A DNA stretch of 64,000 bases from NCBI GenBank assembly GCA_020723165.1, contig DYJK01000005.1:1-64000 (forward strand). The letters are read 5' to 3'. Below the pieces are notes generated by a model, which was not told the DNA's origin, did not search any database, and saw nothing but the letters and a program-made list of their open reading frames with translations. This DNA comes from Melioribacter roseus. GTDB lineage: Bacteria > Bacteroidota > Ignavibacteria > Ignavibacteriales > Melioribacteraceae. The position numbers and the translations under genes are program-made. Position 1 is the first letter of the stretch, and every line of letters starts with the position of its first letter. Positions 17,969 to 27,933 of this stretch are shown here, one piece after another.

Positions 17969-18865
17969 TTAAGATTTTGGATGTGCTTTTTTATATGATT
18001 TTTTTAATCGTTCTATACTTACATGTGTATAAATCTGTGTAGTTGATAAATTTTCGTGTCCGAGGATTTCTTTAACTGCCATTATATCGGCATCCCTATC
18101 AAGCATGTGTGTTGCTGCACTGTGCCTTAGTATATGCGGACTTTTCTTCTCAATATCAGATACATATGAAATATATTTCTTTACAATTGAATAAACATCG
18201 AATCTGTTTATCCTTGCTGATTTATCCCTATAAAATAAAGGATTGGTATAAGAACGATCTTTTAATTCTTGAAAGTAACCTTTAATAATTTCAATTGATT
18301 TGTTACCTATCGGTACTATTCGAACTTTAGAACCTTTCCCAAAAACTCTTAACTGCTTCTTGTTCAAATCAACATCCCCAATGTTTAGACCACACAACTC
18401 AGAAACACGAAGTGCACAACCGTACAACAATTCTAAAATTGCCTTGTTTCTATTTTTGTACTCAGAATTTTTATCTTCATCTATCAATCTATAAATTTCC
18501 AAAAAAGAATCAAGATTAATTGTTTCAGGCAGCTTTCTTTTTACTTTCGGATTCGGAATCTTTTTTATCGGATTTTTATCAATTATTTCATTTCTTAACG
18601 CAAAACCAAACATTCTACGCAGTGTAGAAAGTTTTCTTGATACAGAACTTTTTGATAATTCTTTTGCATTTAATCCCATCACAAAACGACGTATTACTCT
18701 CTCCGATATTTGATCGATGGAATCGATTTTTTGTTCTGAACAGAAGTTAGAAAACTCTGCTAAGTCGTTTCTGTAAGCCTCTAAAGTATTATCAGATGCT
18801 CTGCTTATACCGGATAGCTCTGATAATGTATCGCGGATAACTTCTTGTAATTTTGCTTTGCTCAT
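17969..18865 (-). CDS. Tyrosine recombinase XerC/XerD family
   Basis: A site-specific recombinase. From the ATG at 18865 it is 298 residues; a TTG at 18877 would add four. The SAM-like N-terminal core-binding domain spans about 10-105. The catalytic residues are all visible: Arg in CALRVSELCGL, Lys in FGKGSKVR, HILRH (His and Arg), LGHENL and the nucleophile Tyr in TQIYTH. Length and position among core genes next to topA suggest a dimer-resolving Xer rather than a phage integrase. XerC versus XerD cannot be decided from this sequence alone. Confidence 0.9.
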   Translation of the reverse strand: MSKAKLQEVIRDTLSELSGISRASDNTLEAYRNDLAEFSNFCSEQKIDSIDQISERVIRRFVMGLNAKELSKSSVSRKLSTLRRMFGFALRNEIIDKNPIKKIPNPKVKRKLPETINLDSFLEIYRLIDEDKNSEYKNRNKAILELLYGCALRVSELCGLNIGDVDLNKKQLRVFGKGSKVRIVPIGNKSIEIIKGYFQELKDRSYTNPLFYRDKSARINRFDVYSIVKKYISYVSDIEKKSPHILRHSAATHMLDRDADIMAVKEILGHENLSTTQIYTHVSIERLKKSYKKAHPKS

Positions 18866-18886
18866 TAATATCCGCAAATTTATTAG

Positions 18887-21103
18887 TTAGTATTCTTCTT
18901 CCTCGGTAACTTCTGGTTCTTCTGCTTTTGGAAGTTTCCAGGTTGCGTAATCACAATCGGGATACCGGTTGCAGCCGTAAAAGATTTTACCTCTTTTTGT
19001 TCTTCTGGTTATTATTTCACCTTGTTTGCACTGAGGACAAGTGATTCCTAAAGTAATGATTTTAGTAAAATCGCAGTCGGGGTATTTTTCGCAGCCAATA
19101 AACCTTCCGAATTTTCCTTCGCGGTAAACAGTTCGTGAACCACACTTGGGACAAGTTTCGCCGGTGAATTCCGGTTCGTTATTGTTACCACTAATTTCTT
19201 TGAGTGACTTAATATTTTTGCATTCGGGATAATTTGTGCAAGCTAAAAATTTTCCGAACCTACCGATTTTAATATCCATGTCAGAGCCGCATTTATCACA
19301 CTTAATCTTTTCAAGATTTGCTTCAACTTCTTTTAAGGATTTTGAAAATGGTCCGTAAAAGTCATTCAACACTTGAAGATATTCAGTCTCACCTTCTGCA
19401 ATTGAGTCTAACTCACCTTCCATTTTTGCAGTGAAGTTAACATTAAAAATATCCGGGAAATTTTTAACCAATATTGTGCTAACCTTTTTTCCAATATCCG
19501 TTGGAATAAGTTTACGATCAATCTGCTCTACATATTTCCGGTCTATAATTGTTCCAACTATCATTGCATAAGTAGAAGGTCTGCCGATTCCGTTGTACTC
19601 CAATTCCTTTATCAAAGAACTTTCAGTATATCTTGGCGGAGGTTTTGTAAAATGCTGATTTGGTTTAATTTCGCTGAGATTTAATTTTTGATCAAGCTCT
19701 AAGCCAACTGGAATTTTTGAACCGTTGCCGTTTTCATCACCGCTTTCTTCGGTCGATTCATCATAAATCTTTAAGAATCCATCGAATAATATTGCGGTGC
19801 CGGATGCCCTGAATACAAACTCATCGGCTTTAATGTTTACGGTGGTGGTTTCTAATCTGGCTGATTCCATTTGAGATGCAACAAACCGCTTCCATATTAA
19901 ATCGTACAACTTAAATTGTGCATCATCGAGATATGGTTTTACAAATTCAGGTGTATATTTCAAAGAAGTAGGACGTATTGCTTCGTGTGCGTCTTGAACA
20001 TTCTTTTTCTTTTGTTCGAATGTTCGAGGCTTTTCCGTAATGTAATTTTCACCGTAATTTTTCATTAAATAATCGCGTGTATCATTTAATATTTCTTCAC
20101 TTAATCTTGTGGAATCTGTTCTCATATACGTGATCAAACCGGTTACACCTTCATCACCAAGCTCGATGCCCTCATATAAATTTTGGGCGATCATCATTGT
20201 TCTGCGTGGTCTAAATTTCAATTTACGCGATGCTTCAACTTGCAATGTACTTGTTATGAATGGTGGAAATGGATTGCGTTTTGATTCCTTCTTAATGAGA
20301 TCAGAAATAGTGAAACTATTTTTTGCATTAATCTTTTCAAGTATTTCTTGTGCTAATTCATTCGAAGTAATTGCAAAATTGGTTTTCAAAAATTCATCAA
20401 GTTCTTCTTTGGTCATATTTGGTTTGGGTGGAATTTTAATCTGTTTACCGTCAACCTCGAATAATCTTGCCTGAATTTTTTCACCCGATTCTGTTGTGAA
20501 TATTGCAGCTATCGACCAGTGTTCTGTTGCAACAAATTTATCAATCTCTTCTTCGCGTTCGCATATTAATCTCAATGCAACTGATTGAACTCGACCGGCG
20601 GAAAGTGAGCTTCCGTATGAATCTAAAACTGCACGCCACAAAAACGGGCTTACTTTGTAGCCGATTATCCTATCCATCGCACGTCTTGCACGCTGCGAAA
20701 TAACAAGGTGTTCATCAATTTTAATCGGGGATTTTAATGCGTTATTTACAGCGTTTTTTGTGATTTCATTAAAAAGTACACGCTGAATTTTTTGCTGGCT
20801 CTTATCATCGAGTATATCGACGACATCTTGTGCAATTGCTTCTCCCTCCCGGTCAGGGTCGGTTGCTATATAAATATTTGTAGATTTTGACGCCAAACTT
20901 TTTATTTTTTTTATTACATCGCTCTTACCCCTGATTGTAACTAAGCTTGGTTTAAATTCATTTTCAACATCAATACCAAGTTTTGTTTTGGGAAGATTTT
21001 TAATATGCCCTATTGTTGCTTCAACAATAAATTTACTACCGACATATTTATTAATAGTTTTAGCTTTGGAGGGCGACTCCACAAGAATAAGATCTTTGCT
21101 CAT
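18887..21103 (-). CDS. topA: DNA topoisomerase I
   Basis: Type IA topoisomerase relaxing negative supercoils. The 738 residues start with the Toprim domain (LVESPSKAK with E9, and TDPDREGEA with D82, D84, E86). The nucleophile is Y326 in GLITYMRTDSTR, and GRVQSVALRLI precedes it. The C-terminus has three four-cysteine zinc ribbons, beginning at CDKCGSDM, CPKCGSRT and CPQCKQGE, followed by an acidic tail. The xer gene follows 9 to 21 bases downstream and the smg gene lies immediately upstream. Confidence 0.96.
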   Translation of the reverse strand: MSKDLILVESPSKAKTINKYVGSKFIVEATIGHIKNLPKTKLGIDVENEFKPSLVTIRGKSDVIKKIKSLASKSTNIYIATDPDREGEAIAQDVVDILDDKSQQKIQRVLFNEITKNAVNNALKSPIKIDEHLVISQRARRAMDRIIGYKVSPFLWRAVLDSYGSSLSAGRVQSVALRLICEREEEIDKFVATEHWSIAAIFTTESGEKIQARLFEVDGKQIKIPPKPNMTKEELDEFLKTNFAITSNELAQEILEKINAKNSFTISDLIKKESKRNPFPPFITSTLQVEASRKLKFRPRRTMMIAQNLYEGIELGDEGVTGLITYMRTDSTRLSEEILNDTRDYLMKNYGENYITEKPRTFEQKKKNVQDAHEAIRPTSLKYTPEFVKPYLDDAQFKLYDLIWKRFVASQMESARLETTTVNIKADEFVFRASGTAILFDGFLKIYDESTEESGDENGNGSKIPVGLELDQKLNLSEIKPNQHFTKPPPRYTESSLIKELEYNGIGRPSTYAMIVGTIIDRKYVEQIDRKLIPTDIGKKVSTILVKNFPDIFNVNFTAKMEGELDSIAEGETEYLQVLNDFYGPFSKSLKEVEANLEKIKCDKCGSDMDIKIGRFGKFLACTNYPECKNIKSLKEISGNNNEPEFTGETCPKCGSRTVYREGKFGRFIGCEKYPDCDFTKIITLGITCPQCKQGEIITRRTKRGKIFYGCNRYPDCDYATWKLPKAEEPEVTEEEEY

Positions 21104-21112
21104 TTACTCACC

Positions 21113-21571
21113 TTAGTTAACGGAATCAGAAGAATAAAGAAGATTGCGGCTGCCGGGGAGGTTTTCTGAATCAAAATCGACTATTGAAAGAAGTATTATC
21201 CAGTTTATTTCTTTTCTTGTCAAACGATTCTCAGGAAACATTATTACTTGTTCTAATATCAATTCCAAATTGTCTGAGTCCAACAAGCCAAGATTATACA
21301 AGTGCATCAAATAATTCACATTATCTCTGCCAAGAATATACTTCTCCTCCTCCGTAAGAAACCGAATACTCCTTTCTTTATTTATTTTGTCTTTAGTGTT
21401 CTCTTTTCTGTTTAATATTTTATCATAAATCAAACTGAAAGCGATACTTAAAGTCTGCTCATCGTATTCTTTGTTGCTCATCAAAGATTTATTTAATTCT
21501 TCAAAAGGCATGTTATTGCTTATACCTTCAAGAATTTTTGTTATTACATCTACAAGTTTAGGTTTAATCAC
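21113..21571 (-). CDS. smg: DUF494/Smg family protein
   Basis: A 152-residue helical protein. The block from SIRFLTEEEKYILGRDNVNY through the ILEQVIMFPE segment and KEINWIILLSIVDF resembles Smg, whose gene sits beside topA-related genes in gamma-proteobacteria. Position next to topA here supports the assignment. The start is GTG at 21571, overlapping the ybeY stop by 4 bases. Biochemical function of Smg is not established. Confidence 0.7.
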   Translation of the reverse strand: MIKPKLVDVITKILEGISNNMPFEELNKSLMSNKEYDEQTLSIAFSLIYDKILNRKENTKDKINKERSIRFLTEEEKYILGRDNVNYLMHLYNLGLLDSDNLELILEQVIMFPENRLTRKEINWIILLSIVDFDSENLPGSRNLLYSSDSVN

Positions 21572-22011
21572 TTTCTAATTACCTTACCGATACTTTTAAT
21601 ATTCTTTAACATATGGTTTTCTGCATTTTGCATTTTCACCCTATCCTTTTTAGATAAATCATCATAACCAATTAAGTGAAGTATGCCGTGTATGACCAAT
21701 CTTTTTAATTCATTATCTATTGAAACTTTAAAATATTTAGCGTTTTCAACTGCAATTTCATAACAGATGAAAATTTCGCCGTCTAAATTATTACTTTCAA
21801 CTGAATAATTAAAGGAAATAACGTCTGTAGCGTAATCATGCTTGAGATACTTTTTGTTGATTTCATGAATAATTTTTGATAGGACAAAATTTATCTCCAA
21901 TGAATTAATACTCAGTCCGTATTCCATTTTTATTGCTGTTAATATTTTATGAACTGCTCCCTTATTAATCTTAAACTTACTATTTGAATATATTAGTACA
22001 TTTTTAATCAT
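21568..22011 (-). CDS. ybeY: Endoribonuclease YbeY (rRNA maturation)
   Basis: A zinc-dependent RNase needed for 16S rRNA 3' maturation and ribosome quality control. From ATG at 22011 it is 147 residues. The UPF0054 signature HGILHLIGYDD contains the three histidine/metal ligands, and DVISFNY is the conserved upstream strand. A TTG at 22029 would add six residues but runs into the preceding gene. The stop overlaps the smg GTG start. Confidence 0.88.
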   Translation of the reverse strand: MIKNVLIYSNSKFKINKGAVHKILTAIKMEYGLSINSLEINFVLSKIIHEINKKYLKHDYATDVISFNYSVESNNLDGEIFICYEIAVENAKYFKVSIDNELKRLVIHGILHLIGYDDLSKKDRVKMQNAENHMLKNIKSIGKVIRK

Positions 22012-22018
22012 CACAATC

Positions 22019-22600
22019 TCAGTTATCAAGAGGATAATTATACTTTGTTAGAGATTCAATTGTTATCCTTGTATACTCCATATATCTATTAGCAGAATCT
22101 TCAATGTCATTAATTTCTTCCGACGTAAGATCGCGGGTAACTTTTCCCGGTACACCGACAACAAGTTTACCGGACGGTACAACAAAACCCGGTTTAACGA
22201 CTGTTCCGGCTGCAACCATTGAATTTTCTTCAATCACAACGCTATCAAGAATAACCGAACCCATACCGATTAGACATTTATCCTTTAACGTGCAACCGTG
22301 AAGTGTTACACAATGTCCTATAGTTATTTTGTTCCCGATAACTATAGGATATTTACTGTTGGTAACATGCAGCATCGAGCAATCCTGGATATTTGTCATT
22401 TCACCGATCCTGATAAAATGAACGTCACCACGAATTACGGTATTATACCAAATGGAAGAATTTTTACCTATCTCTACATCACCAATTACTTTTGTACCGC
22501 TTGCAAGGAAAACGGAAGTATGCAGATTCGGCAATTTATCTTTATAGGGAAATAATTTTATTTCTTTTCCCTCAACAATCTTATTTATTTTATTTTGCAT
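22019..22600 (-). CDS. Gamma-carbonic anhydrase family protein (left-handed beta helix)
   Basis: A 193-residue hexapeptide-repeat protein from the ATG at 22600, leaving 16 bases after the upstream protease gene; a longer reading from 22648 would overlap that gene and adds an unrelated stretch. Repeats such as VIGDVEIGKNSSIWYNTVIRG and the VTLHGCTL region resemble YrdA/CaiE-type proteins. Metal-ligand histidines are seen in MLHV, IGHCVTLHG. Carbonic anhydrase activity is unproven for many members, so only the family is assigned. Confidence 0.82.
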   Translation of the reverse strand: MQNKINKIVEGKEIKLFPYKDKLPNLHTSVFLASGTKVIGDVEIGKNSSIWYNTVIRGDVHFIRIGEMTNIQDCSMLHVTNSKYPIVIGNKITIGHCVTLHGCTLKDKCLIGMGSVILDSVVIEENSMVAAGTVVKPGFVVPSGKLVVGVPGKVTRDLTSEEINDIEDSANRYMEYTRITIESLTKYNYPLDN

Positions 22601-22616
22601 CAAAAACTTAATGACA

Positions 22617-24209
22617 TTAATTATGTAAAAACTTCCCAGCTTCATCAAAATGGGTAATTGCTTGCTGGAATTGTTTATCGGTCTTTAGTAAAGTTGAATA
22701 CCAACCCTCTTGTTTGAACCAATCACGCGCAATAAAAGCTTTCAGCCGCATCCTGATAATCTCTTTGTCTTTTCTAAATCCTACGGCATCATATTTTACA
22801 TTTTTGTTTTCGGCAAATTTTACATATTCATCTAAATCCTGGTTACCGATTGAAAATTTGTCATTAAAATCTTTTAGTGTAATAATATCTTTCGGTTTGT
22901 TTTTCTTATCTAAGTACTTTCTTATGAACTGGTAATAGATATTATTTCTTCTCAGTTCCAATGAATACTTAGAATCTGTTTCCGTGTTAACAAGGTAATC
23001 GGGTGTTATGCCACCGCCGCCAAAGACCGTTCTCCCCTTTTTTGTTCTAAAGATGGTTTTGTTCGAATCTTTTTCGTTCTCGTGATTAATATTTTCAGTA
23101 TCAACGGTTTTCCGTTCTAATATCTCGTCGTAATATTCTTTCTTATCCTTGTACTCTCGTTGTATAGCTCTGCCTGATGGAGTAAAATATTTTGCAATTG
23201 TAATCCGTACGGCGGAATTATCATCTAAAAGAATCGGGTGCTGAACCAACCCTTTACCAAAAGTTGTTTCGCCGATTATTAATCCCCTATCCCAATCTTG
23301 CACAGCACCGGCTACAATTTCGCTGGCAGAAGCACTGCCACGATTAACTAAAATTATCAACGGGAGTTTTTCATAAGGATAAGTCTTCTCCGCTTTGAAT
23401 TCCTCATCAAATTTTTTAATTCTACCTTTTGTATACACAATTAATTTAGTACTGTCAATAAAAAGGTCAGAGATACTGTGTGCCTGGTCTAAATAGCCGC
23501 CGGGATTGTTCCGTAAATCTAATACAATTTTTTTCATACCTTTTTTGTAAAGATCATCCAATGCTTTTTTAACTTCATCAGTAGATGTTGCGGAAAAACG
23601 CGTTAGATTTATGTACCCTATTTCATTATCGTACACAAGAGACACATCAACAGAAGATAAATTAATTTTATCGCGTGTAATCTTAAAATTTAATAGCTGC
23701 TGCAAATTTGGTCTGGCGATTGAAACTTCAACTTGCGAACCTTTCTTACCTCTTAATAATTTTATTACCTCTTCATTTTTCAAACCAACACTACTTTTAC
23801 CGTTTATCTTAACGATTCTATCTCCAGACAAAATTCCAACCGTCTCGCTTGGTTCACCGGTCATTGCAGATGCAACAACAATTGTATCATTTATAATCTG
23901 GAATTCGATTCCTATCCCTTCAAAATTTCCCCGAAACTGCTCCTCGGATTCTAATTGCTCGGCAGCAGAAATATAAACTGTATGCGGATCGAGTTCATCG
24001 AACATTCCGCGGATTGCACCTTCTACAAGTTTATTCTCGTCAACAGAATCGATATAATACCGGTTGGTAAATGTAAGCACATCATCAAACTTTTGGACAA
24101 GCTGGTTTTTAGTACTCAAAGAAAAATGTTCGCTTAATTGGATACCTCCGTAGATTCCAGCTAAGAGAATTATTATATAAACCGGTAACTGTTTAAAATT
24201 AAGTTTCAT
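22617..24209 (-). CDS. C-terminal processing peptidase, S41 family, with PDZ domain
   Basis: A 530-residue periplasmic serine protease. An N-terminal membrane anchor (about 8-24) is followed by a PDZ domain (about 90-170, GIGIEFQI to LLRGKKGS) and the S41 catalytic domain. The nucleophile serine is in NRGSASASEIVAGA and the general-base lysine in TFGKGLVQHP. The C-terminal 150 residues extend past the catalytic domain, as in Bacteroidota CtpA/Prc-like enzymes. It overlaps lysS by 11 bases. Candidate substrates are lipoproteins and wall hydrolase regulators, by family knowledge only. Confidence 0.9.
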   Translation of the reverse strand: MKLNFKQLPVYIIILLAGIYGGIQLSEHFSLSTKNQLVQKFDDVLTFTNRYYIDSVDENKLVEGAIRGMFDELDPHTVYISAAEQLESEEQFRGNFEGIGIEFQIINDTIVVASAMTGEPSETVGILSGDRIVKINGKSSVGLKNEEVIKLLRGKKGSQVEVSIARPNLQQLLNFKITRDKINLSSVDVSLVYDNEIGYINLTRFSATSTDEVKKALDDLYKKGMKKIVLDLRNNPGGYLDQAHSISDLFIDSTKLIVYTKGRIKKFDEEFKAEKTYPYEKLPLIILVNRGSASASEIVAGAVQDWDRGLIIGETTFGKGLVQHPILLDDNSAVRITIAKYFTPSGRAIQREYKDKKEYYDEILERKTVDTENINHENEKDSNKTIFRTKKGRTVFGGGGITPDYLVNTETDSKYSLELRRNNIYYQFIRKYLDKKNKPKDIITLKDFNDKFSIGNQDLDEYVKFAENKNVKYDAVGFRKDKEIIRMRLKAFIARDWFKQEGWYSTLLKTDKQFQQAITHFDEAGKFLHN

Positions 24210-25719
24210 TTTTTTTCTGCGGTTTCATTTGTGGAAAAAATAGAACATCTCTTATTGAAGACTGATTGGTTAAAAGCATAACAAGTCTATCGATGCCAAC
24301 ACCTAAGCCGGCGGTTGGAGGCATTCCGTATTCCATAGCATTAACATAATCTTCATCTATCTGGTGTGCTTCTTCATCACCTTCCTCACGCATTTTTGTC
24401 TGCTCAACAAATCTGTTTTTTTGATCGATAGGATCGTTCAACTCTGAGAATGCATTGCAAATCTCTCGTCCGAGTACAAATCCTTCAAACCTCTCAACCA
24501 ATCCTTCTCTCGATCTATGTTTTTTTGCTAACGGAGAAAGCTCGACCGGGTAATCTGTAACAAATGTCGGCTGGACTAAAGTCGGTTGAATCGTAACTTC
24601 AAAAAGTTCATCTATCAGCTTTCCTTTGCTTTCGCCGCCTTTAATTTCAATTCCTCTTTTCTTTAATTCTTTAACGAGATCGTTATAACCGGCATTCAAA
24701 ACATCTATACCGGTAACATTTTTTAATTCATCAACCATCGATATTCTTTTCCATGGAGATGAAAAGTTTATTTTATTCCCCTCGGTCTCGAATTCAATTC
24801 TGCCGAAGATATCCATGCACAAGTCATTGATCATTTGTTCTACGAATGACATCATCCAGATGTAATCTTTGTAAGCAACATACAATTCAAGCATAGTGAA
24901 TTCAGGATTGTGTGTTTTATCCATTCCTTCATTCCGGAAATCTTTCGATATCTCGTAAACTCCGTCAAAGCCGCCCACTATCAATCGTTTAAGATATAAT
25001 TCATCTGCTATTCTTAAATAAAGATCAATATCCAGCGCATTATGGTGTGTAGCAAATGGTCTGGCAGTTGCCCCACCATATAAAGATTGCAGAATCGGTG
25101 TCTCAACTTCAAGTAAACCGTTTGTATCTAAAAATTTCCTGATGTGAGTAATAATTTTTGATCTCTTTGCGAATACCTCTTTAATACCAGGATTTACAAT
25201 CAGGTCTACATACCTTTGACGGTATCTTAATTCTTTATCGGCAAATTGATCGTAAATAATTTTATTGCCGTTTTCGTCAATTACTTCTTTAGCAATCGGA
25301 ATCGGTTTTATTGATTTAGCAAGTAGCTGGAATGATCTGCTGTGAACAGAAATTTCACCGGTCTTTGTCTTGAACACATAACCTTCCACGCCGATGATAT
25401 CGCCGATATCTAATAATTTAAAAACATCATAGTATTCGCCAATATCATCTCTCTTCAAATAAATTTGGATTCTTCCCTCTTTATCTTGAATGTGAGCAAA
25501 TGATGCTTTACCCATTCTTCTTATTGCCATAATTCTACCGGCAATCTTAACGTCTTTACCTTCGTGTTGCTCATAATTGTTTTTGATATTCATCGAATAA
25601 TTATTCACATCATAACTATAGGCATAAGGTAAAATACCTTTTTCGATTAGCTCTTTTAATTCTTCGTGCCTTCTTTGAACTAATGTATTATACTCTTGTT
25701 CAAAATTTAAGTTATCCAA
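24199..25719 (-). CDS. lysS: Lysyl-tRNA synthetase, class II
   Basis: Charges tRNA-Lys. The OB-fold anticodon-binding domain (about 45-140) precedes the class II catalytic core with motif 2 (SKDFRNEGMDKTHNPEFTMLE) and motif 3 (GLGVGIDRLVM). I place the start at TTG 25719 (506 residues) because GGAGGG at 25723-25728 stands just before it and this clears the upstream dacB gene. A TTG at 25764 would add 15 residues inside dacB. Confidence 0.94.
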   Translation of the reverse strand: MDNLNFEQEYNTLVQRRHEELKELIEKGILPYAYSYDVNNYSMNIKNNYEQHEGKDVKIAGRIMAIRRMGKASFAHIQDKEGRIQIYLKRDDIGEYYDVFKLLDIGDIIGVEGYVFKTKTGEISVHSRSFQLLAKSIKPIPIAKEVIDENGNKIIYDQFADKELRYRQRYVDLIVNPGIKEVFAKRSKIITHIRKFLDTNGLLEVETPILQSLYGGATARPFATHHNALDIDLYLRIADELYLKRLIVGGFDGVYEISKDFRNEGMDKTHNPEFTMLELYVAYKDYIWMMSFVEQMINDLCMDIFGRIEFETEGNKINFSSPWKRISMVDELKNVTGIDVLNAGYNDLVKELKKRGIEIKGGESKGKLIDELFEVTIQPTLVQPTFVTDYPVELSPLAKKHRSREGLVERFEGFVLGREICNAFSELNDPIDQKNRFVEQTKMREEGDEEAHQIDEDYVNAMEYGMPPTAGLGVGIDRLVMLLTNQSSIRDVLFFPQMKPQKKNET

Positions 25720-25722
25720 TTT

Positions 25723-25728
25723 CCCTCC
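25723..25728 (-). promoter_or_regulatory. Ribosome-binding site deciding the lysS start
   Basis: On the minus strand GGAGGG is followed by AAA and then TTG at 25719. The spacing is slightly short, but no other good site exists near the start, and the protein from this TTG has the usual class II LysRS N-terminal length. Confidence 0.55.
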
Positions 25729-25730
25729 GA

Positions 25731-27230
25731 TTAATTTCTTACAAAGTTTGCCAATCTGTTGCAAACATTGTCTTCAACATACTCAGCAAAATTAGGTGGA
25801 ACTAAAAAATTATTGACTATCATAGAAAATAGAAGCATCTCTCCGCTTACTGTTTTAATATATCCGGAAAGCGAGGATGTATTGTTAATATACCCGGCTT
25901 TTGCTCTTACATTATATTCAGCCGATGTTTTTTTCATTCTGTCGATCAATGTACCGTCTACTCCGCCTATAGGCAGCGAATCATAGAAGGCATCAAATTG
26001 ATCTGTCTTATTCATGTAAGTAAGCAAGGTAACAATCTGGCGCGGTGTTACAAGATTTAATGATGACAAGCCCGATCCATCCGCGATGACCATATTGTCG
26101 GAATTAATTCCCATCGTATTAAATAATTCCTTGCAAGCTTTAACACCGTTTTCTTGTGACCCGAATCCGTTTATTTCGTAGCCGATTGTTTTTAATATTT
26201 GTTCAGCGTAAAAATTATTACTGTTCTTATTCAGTTCTTTCAATATTAAATAAATAGGAACCGATTCATGCGTAAATAAATGTGAAAGATTCTCGCTTAT
26301 AATTATCTTTTCTGCCGTATCAACACTTCCTATTCTTCCCTTAACGGAAATACCTTTTGCTTCAAATACTTCTTTCAGTACAGTAAGAAAGTACATTGTA
26401 GGATCAGAAATAGAAACATAATTTGAAACCGGAGATGAATTTTTTCTGATCGAACCGTTGATGCTTATTAAATTGGTCCCACGCAATCTCGATATATGAA
26501 TCGACTGTTCGGAATTATCATTAACTGTAATTACCTTACTCACAATATTTACGTAACTAGTATTCGGCATCAATTTAATTTCAGCCGGAAAACCTATTTC
26601 AGAAGGATTGACAATAATCTCAATCGTATTATCATCAAAACTTAATGCACCGGATGGCGCTGAGAACCAATTTGATTCATTATCCCACGACCATCCTTTT
26701 CCTAAGCCAACGTTATCAAATGCAGTGTCATCACCATAAATATTGCCGGTAATTTCATAAATACCATGCTGCGTTAAACTATCTGCCCAGTTTCCAAAAA
26801 CTTTGGTAACGCTATCGTTATAGAATCTTTTTGATATTGTAGGATCACCGGCTCCCTGGATAATTAAATCACCTTGCAGCTTGCCTTCTTTGATTATTCC
26901 ATTTGCATAGATATCGGTAGTGAAAGCGTAACTTGTTCCTAAAAGCATTAACGCAGCAGCAGATGTAAACAATTTCATATTCGATGCCGGCGTAAAAAGT
27001 TTGTCTGCATTTCTTTTATAAATTATTTCCCCGGTTTTAAGAGATTTAACCATTACACCCCAAAAAGCATTTGAAAAATTTTGATCGTTGAAAGAATCTT
27101 CCAACTGATCGCGCAGTTCATTCAGTGTATAATAATTCTGTTCATTTTTATTAACTGTTATGCTGTCTTTTTGCTGCGCAGAAAGATTAACAGCTATTAA
27201 AAGGGATAATATTAAAATTCTAACGAGCAT
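25731..27230 (-). CDS. dacB: D-alanyl-D-alanine carboxypeptidase/endopeptidase, PBP4 type (S13)
   Basis: A 499-residue low-molecular-weight penicillin-binding protein. A signal peptide (1-18, ending NLSAQ) precedes the domain. The three active-site motifs are present: SNMK at 83-86 (nucleophile S83), SNN in the NKNSNNFYAEQ stretch, and KAG in the RAKAGYINNT stretch. Family members trim D-Ala or cleave peptide cross-links in the periplasm. The start codon overlaps the rluB stop by 11 bases. Confidence 0.93.
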   Translation of the reverse strand: MLVRILILSLLIAVNLSAQQKDSITVNKNEQNYYTLNELRDQLEDSFNDQNFSNAFWGVMVKSLKTGEIIYKRNADKLFTPASNMKLFTSAAALMLLGTSYAFTTDIYANGIIKEGKLQGDLIIQGAGDPTISKRFYNDSVTKVFGNWADSLTQHGIYEITGNIYGDDTAFDNVGLGKGWSWDNESNWFSAPSGALSFDDNTIEIIVNPSEIGFPAEIKLMPNTSYVNIVSKVITVNDNSEQSIHISRLRGTNLISINGSIRKNSSPVSNYVSISDPTMYFLTVLKEVFEAKGISVKGRIGSVDTAEKIIISENLSHLFTHESVPIYLILKELNKNSNNFYAEQILKTIGYEINGFGSQENGVKACKELFNTMGINSDNMVIADGSGLSSLNLVTPRQIVTLLTYMNKTDQFDAFYDSLPIGGVDGTLIDRMKKTSAEYNVRAKAGYINNTSSLSGYIKTVSGEMLLFSMIVNNFLVPPNFAEYVEDNVCNRLANFVRN

Positions 27231-27933
27231 AAGTTTTATAACACTCTTGAACTTCGTTATACGATAATTTCTGGTAAGAGCCTACTGGGATATCTTTAAC
27301 TTTGAATACTCCAAACGAACTTCTATTTAATTTTTCAACACGGTAACCTAAAATTCCAAACATTCTCTTAACAAAATGGTTTCTTCCTTCAACAGTTTTA
27401 ACTTTTAGTTTATCGTAATAACCTTTAAACATAGGGTAAATTTCTTCAAACTTACTTTTACGACCGTCCAGGATTACCCCTTTCAATAATTTTTCTTTAT
27501 CCTCGATCGTTAATTTCTCATTTAACACAACTTCATATTCTCTTGGAATATGGTTTTTAGGATGCGTGAGAAAATTAGAGAAATCACCGTCATTTGTCAG
27601 CAGCAAAACGCCGGTAGTATCATAATCCAATCTGCCAACCGGGAAAATTTTGTGGTTAGTATTAATTAGATCAGTTACTTTTTTTCTTCCCCGCTCATCA
27701 TTAGTTGTAGTTATATATCCTTTCGGTTTATTCAAAAGGAAATAAACTTTTTTCTGCTGTTTAATCTTTTCACCATCAAGCGCAACAACATCATTTTCTT
27801 CATCGATAGTATAAGCAAGATCGGTTATTCTTTTCCCATTAACCGATATTCTTCCATCAATGATAAATTCTTCGGATTTTCTGCGTGAAGCGATTCCGCA
27901 TTCGGAGAGAAATTTATTCAGGCGTACTTTCAT
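27220..27933 (-). CDS. rluB: Pseudouridine synthase, RluB/RsuA family
   Basis: A 237-residue RNA modification enzyme. The N-terminal S4 RNA-binding domain (about 1-60, with CGIASRRKSEEFI) precedes the catalytic domain. The catalytic aspartate is in FPVGRLDYDTTGVLLLTNDGD, and RNHFVKRMFG lies near the C-terminus. Family members modify 23S or 16S rRNA. The position directly after scpA-scpB matches the widespread scpA-scpB-rluB arrangement; the overlap with scpB is 20 bases. Confidence 0.92.
   Translation of the reverse strand: MKVRLNKFLSECGIASRRKSEEFIIDGRISVNGKRITDLAYTIDEENDVVALDGEKIKQQKKVYFLLNKPKGYITTTNDERGRKKVTDLINTNHKIFPVGRLDYDTTGVLLLTNDGDFSNFLTHPKNHIPREYEVVLNEKLTIEDKEKLLKGVILDGRKSKFEEIYPMFKGYYDKLKVKTVEGRNHFVKRMFGILGYRVEKLNRSSFGVFKVKDIPVGSYQKLSYNEVQECYKTYAR

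Noticed and set aside
17969-18865. Phage or island integrase
   Set aside because: The recombinase sits among core genes next to topA, has Xer length and no att-like repeats or mobile cargo nearby.
20109-20474. 121-codon plus-strand frame inside topA
   Set aside because: It is the antisense shadow of topA; no ribosome-binding site or recognisable protein.
22601-22648. Longer N-terminus for the gamma-carbonic-anhydrase-like protein
   Set aside because: It would overlap the protease gene and adds residues not typical of the family; ATG at 22600 fits better.
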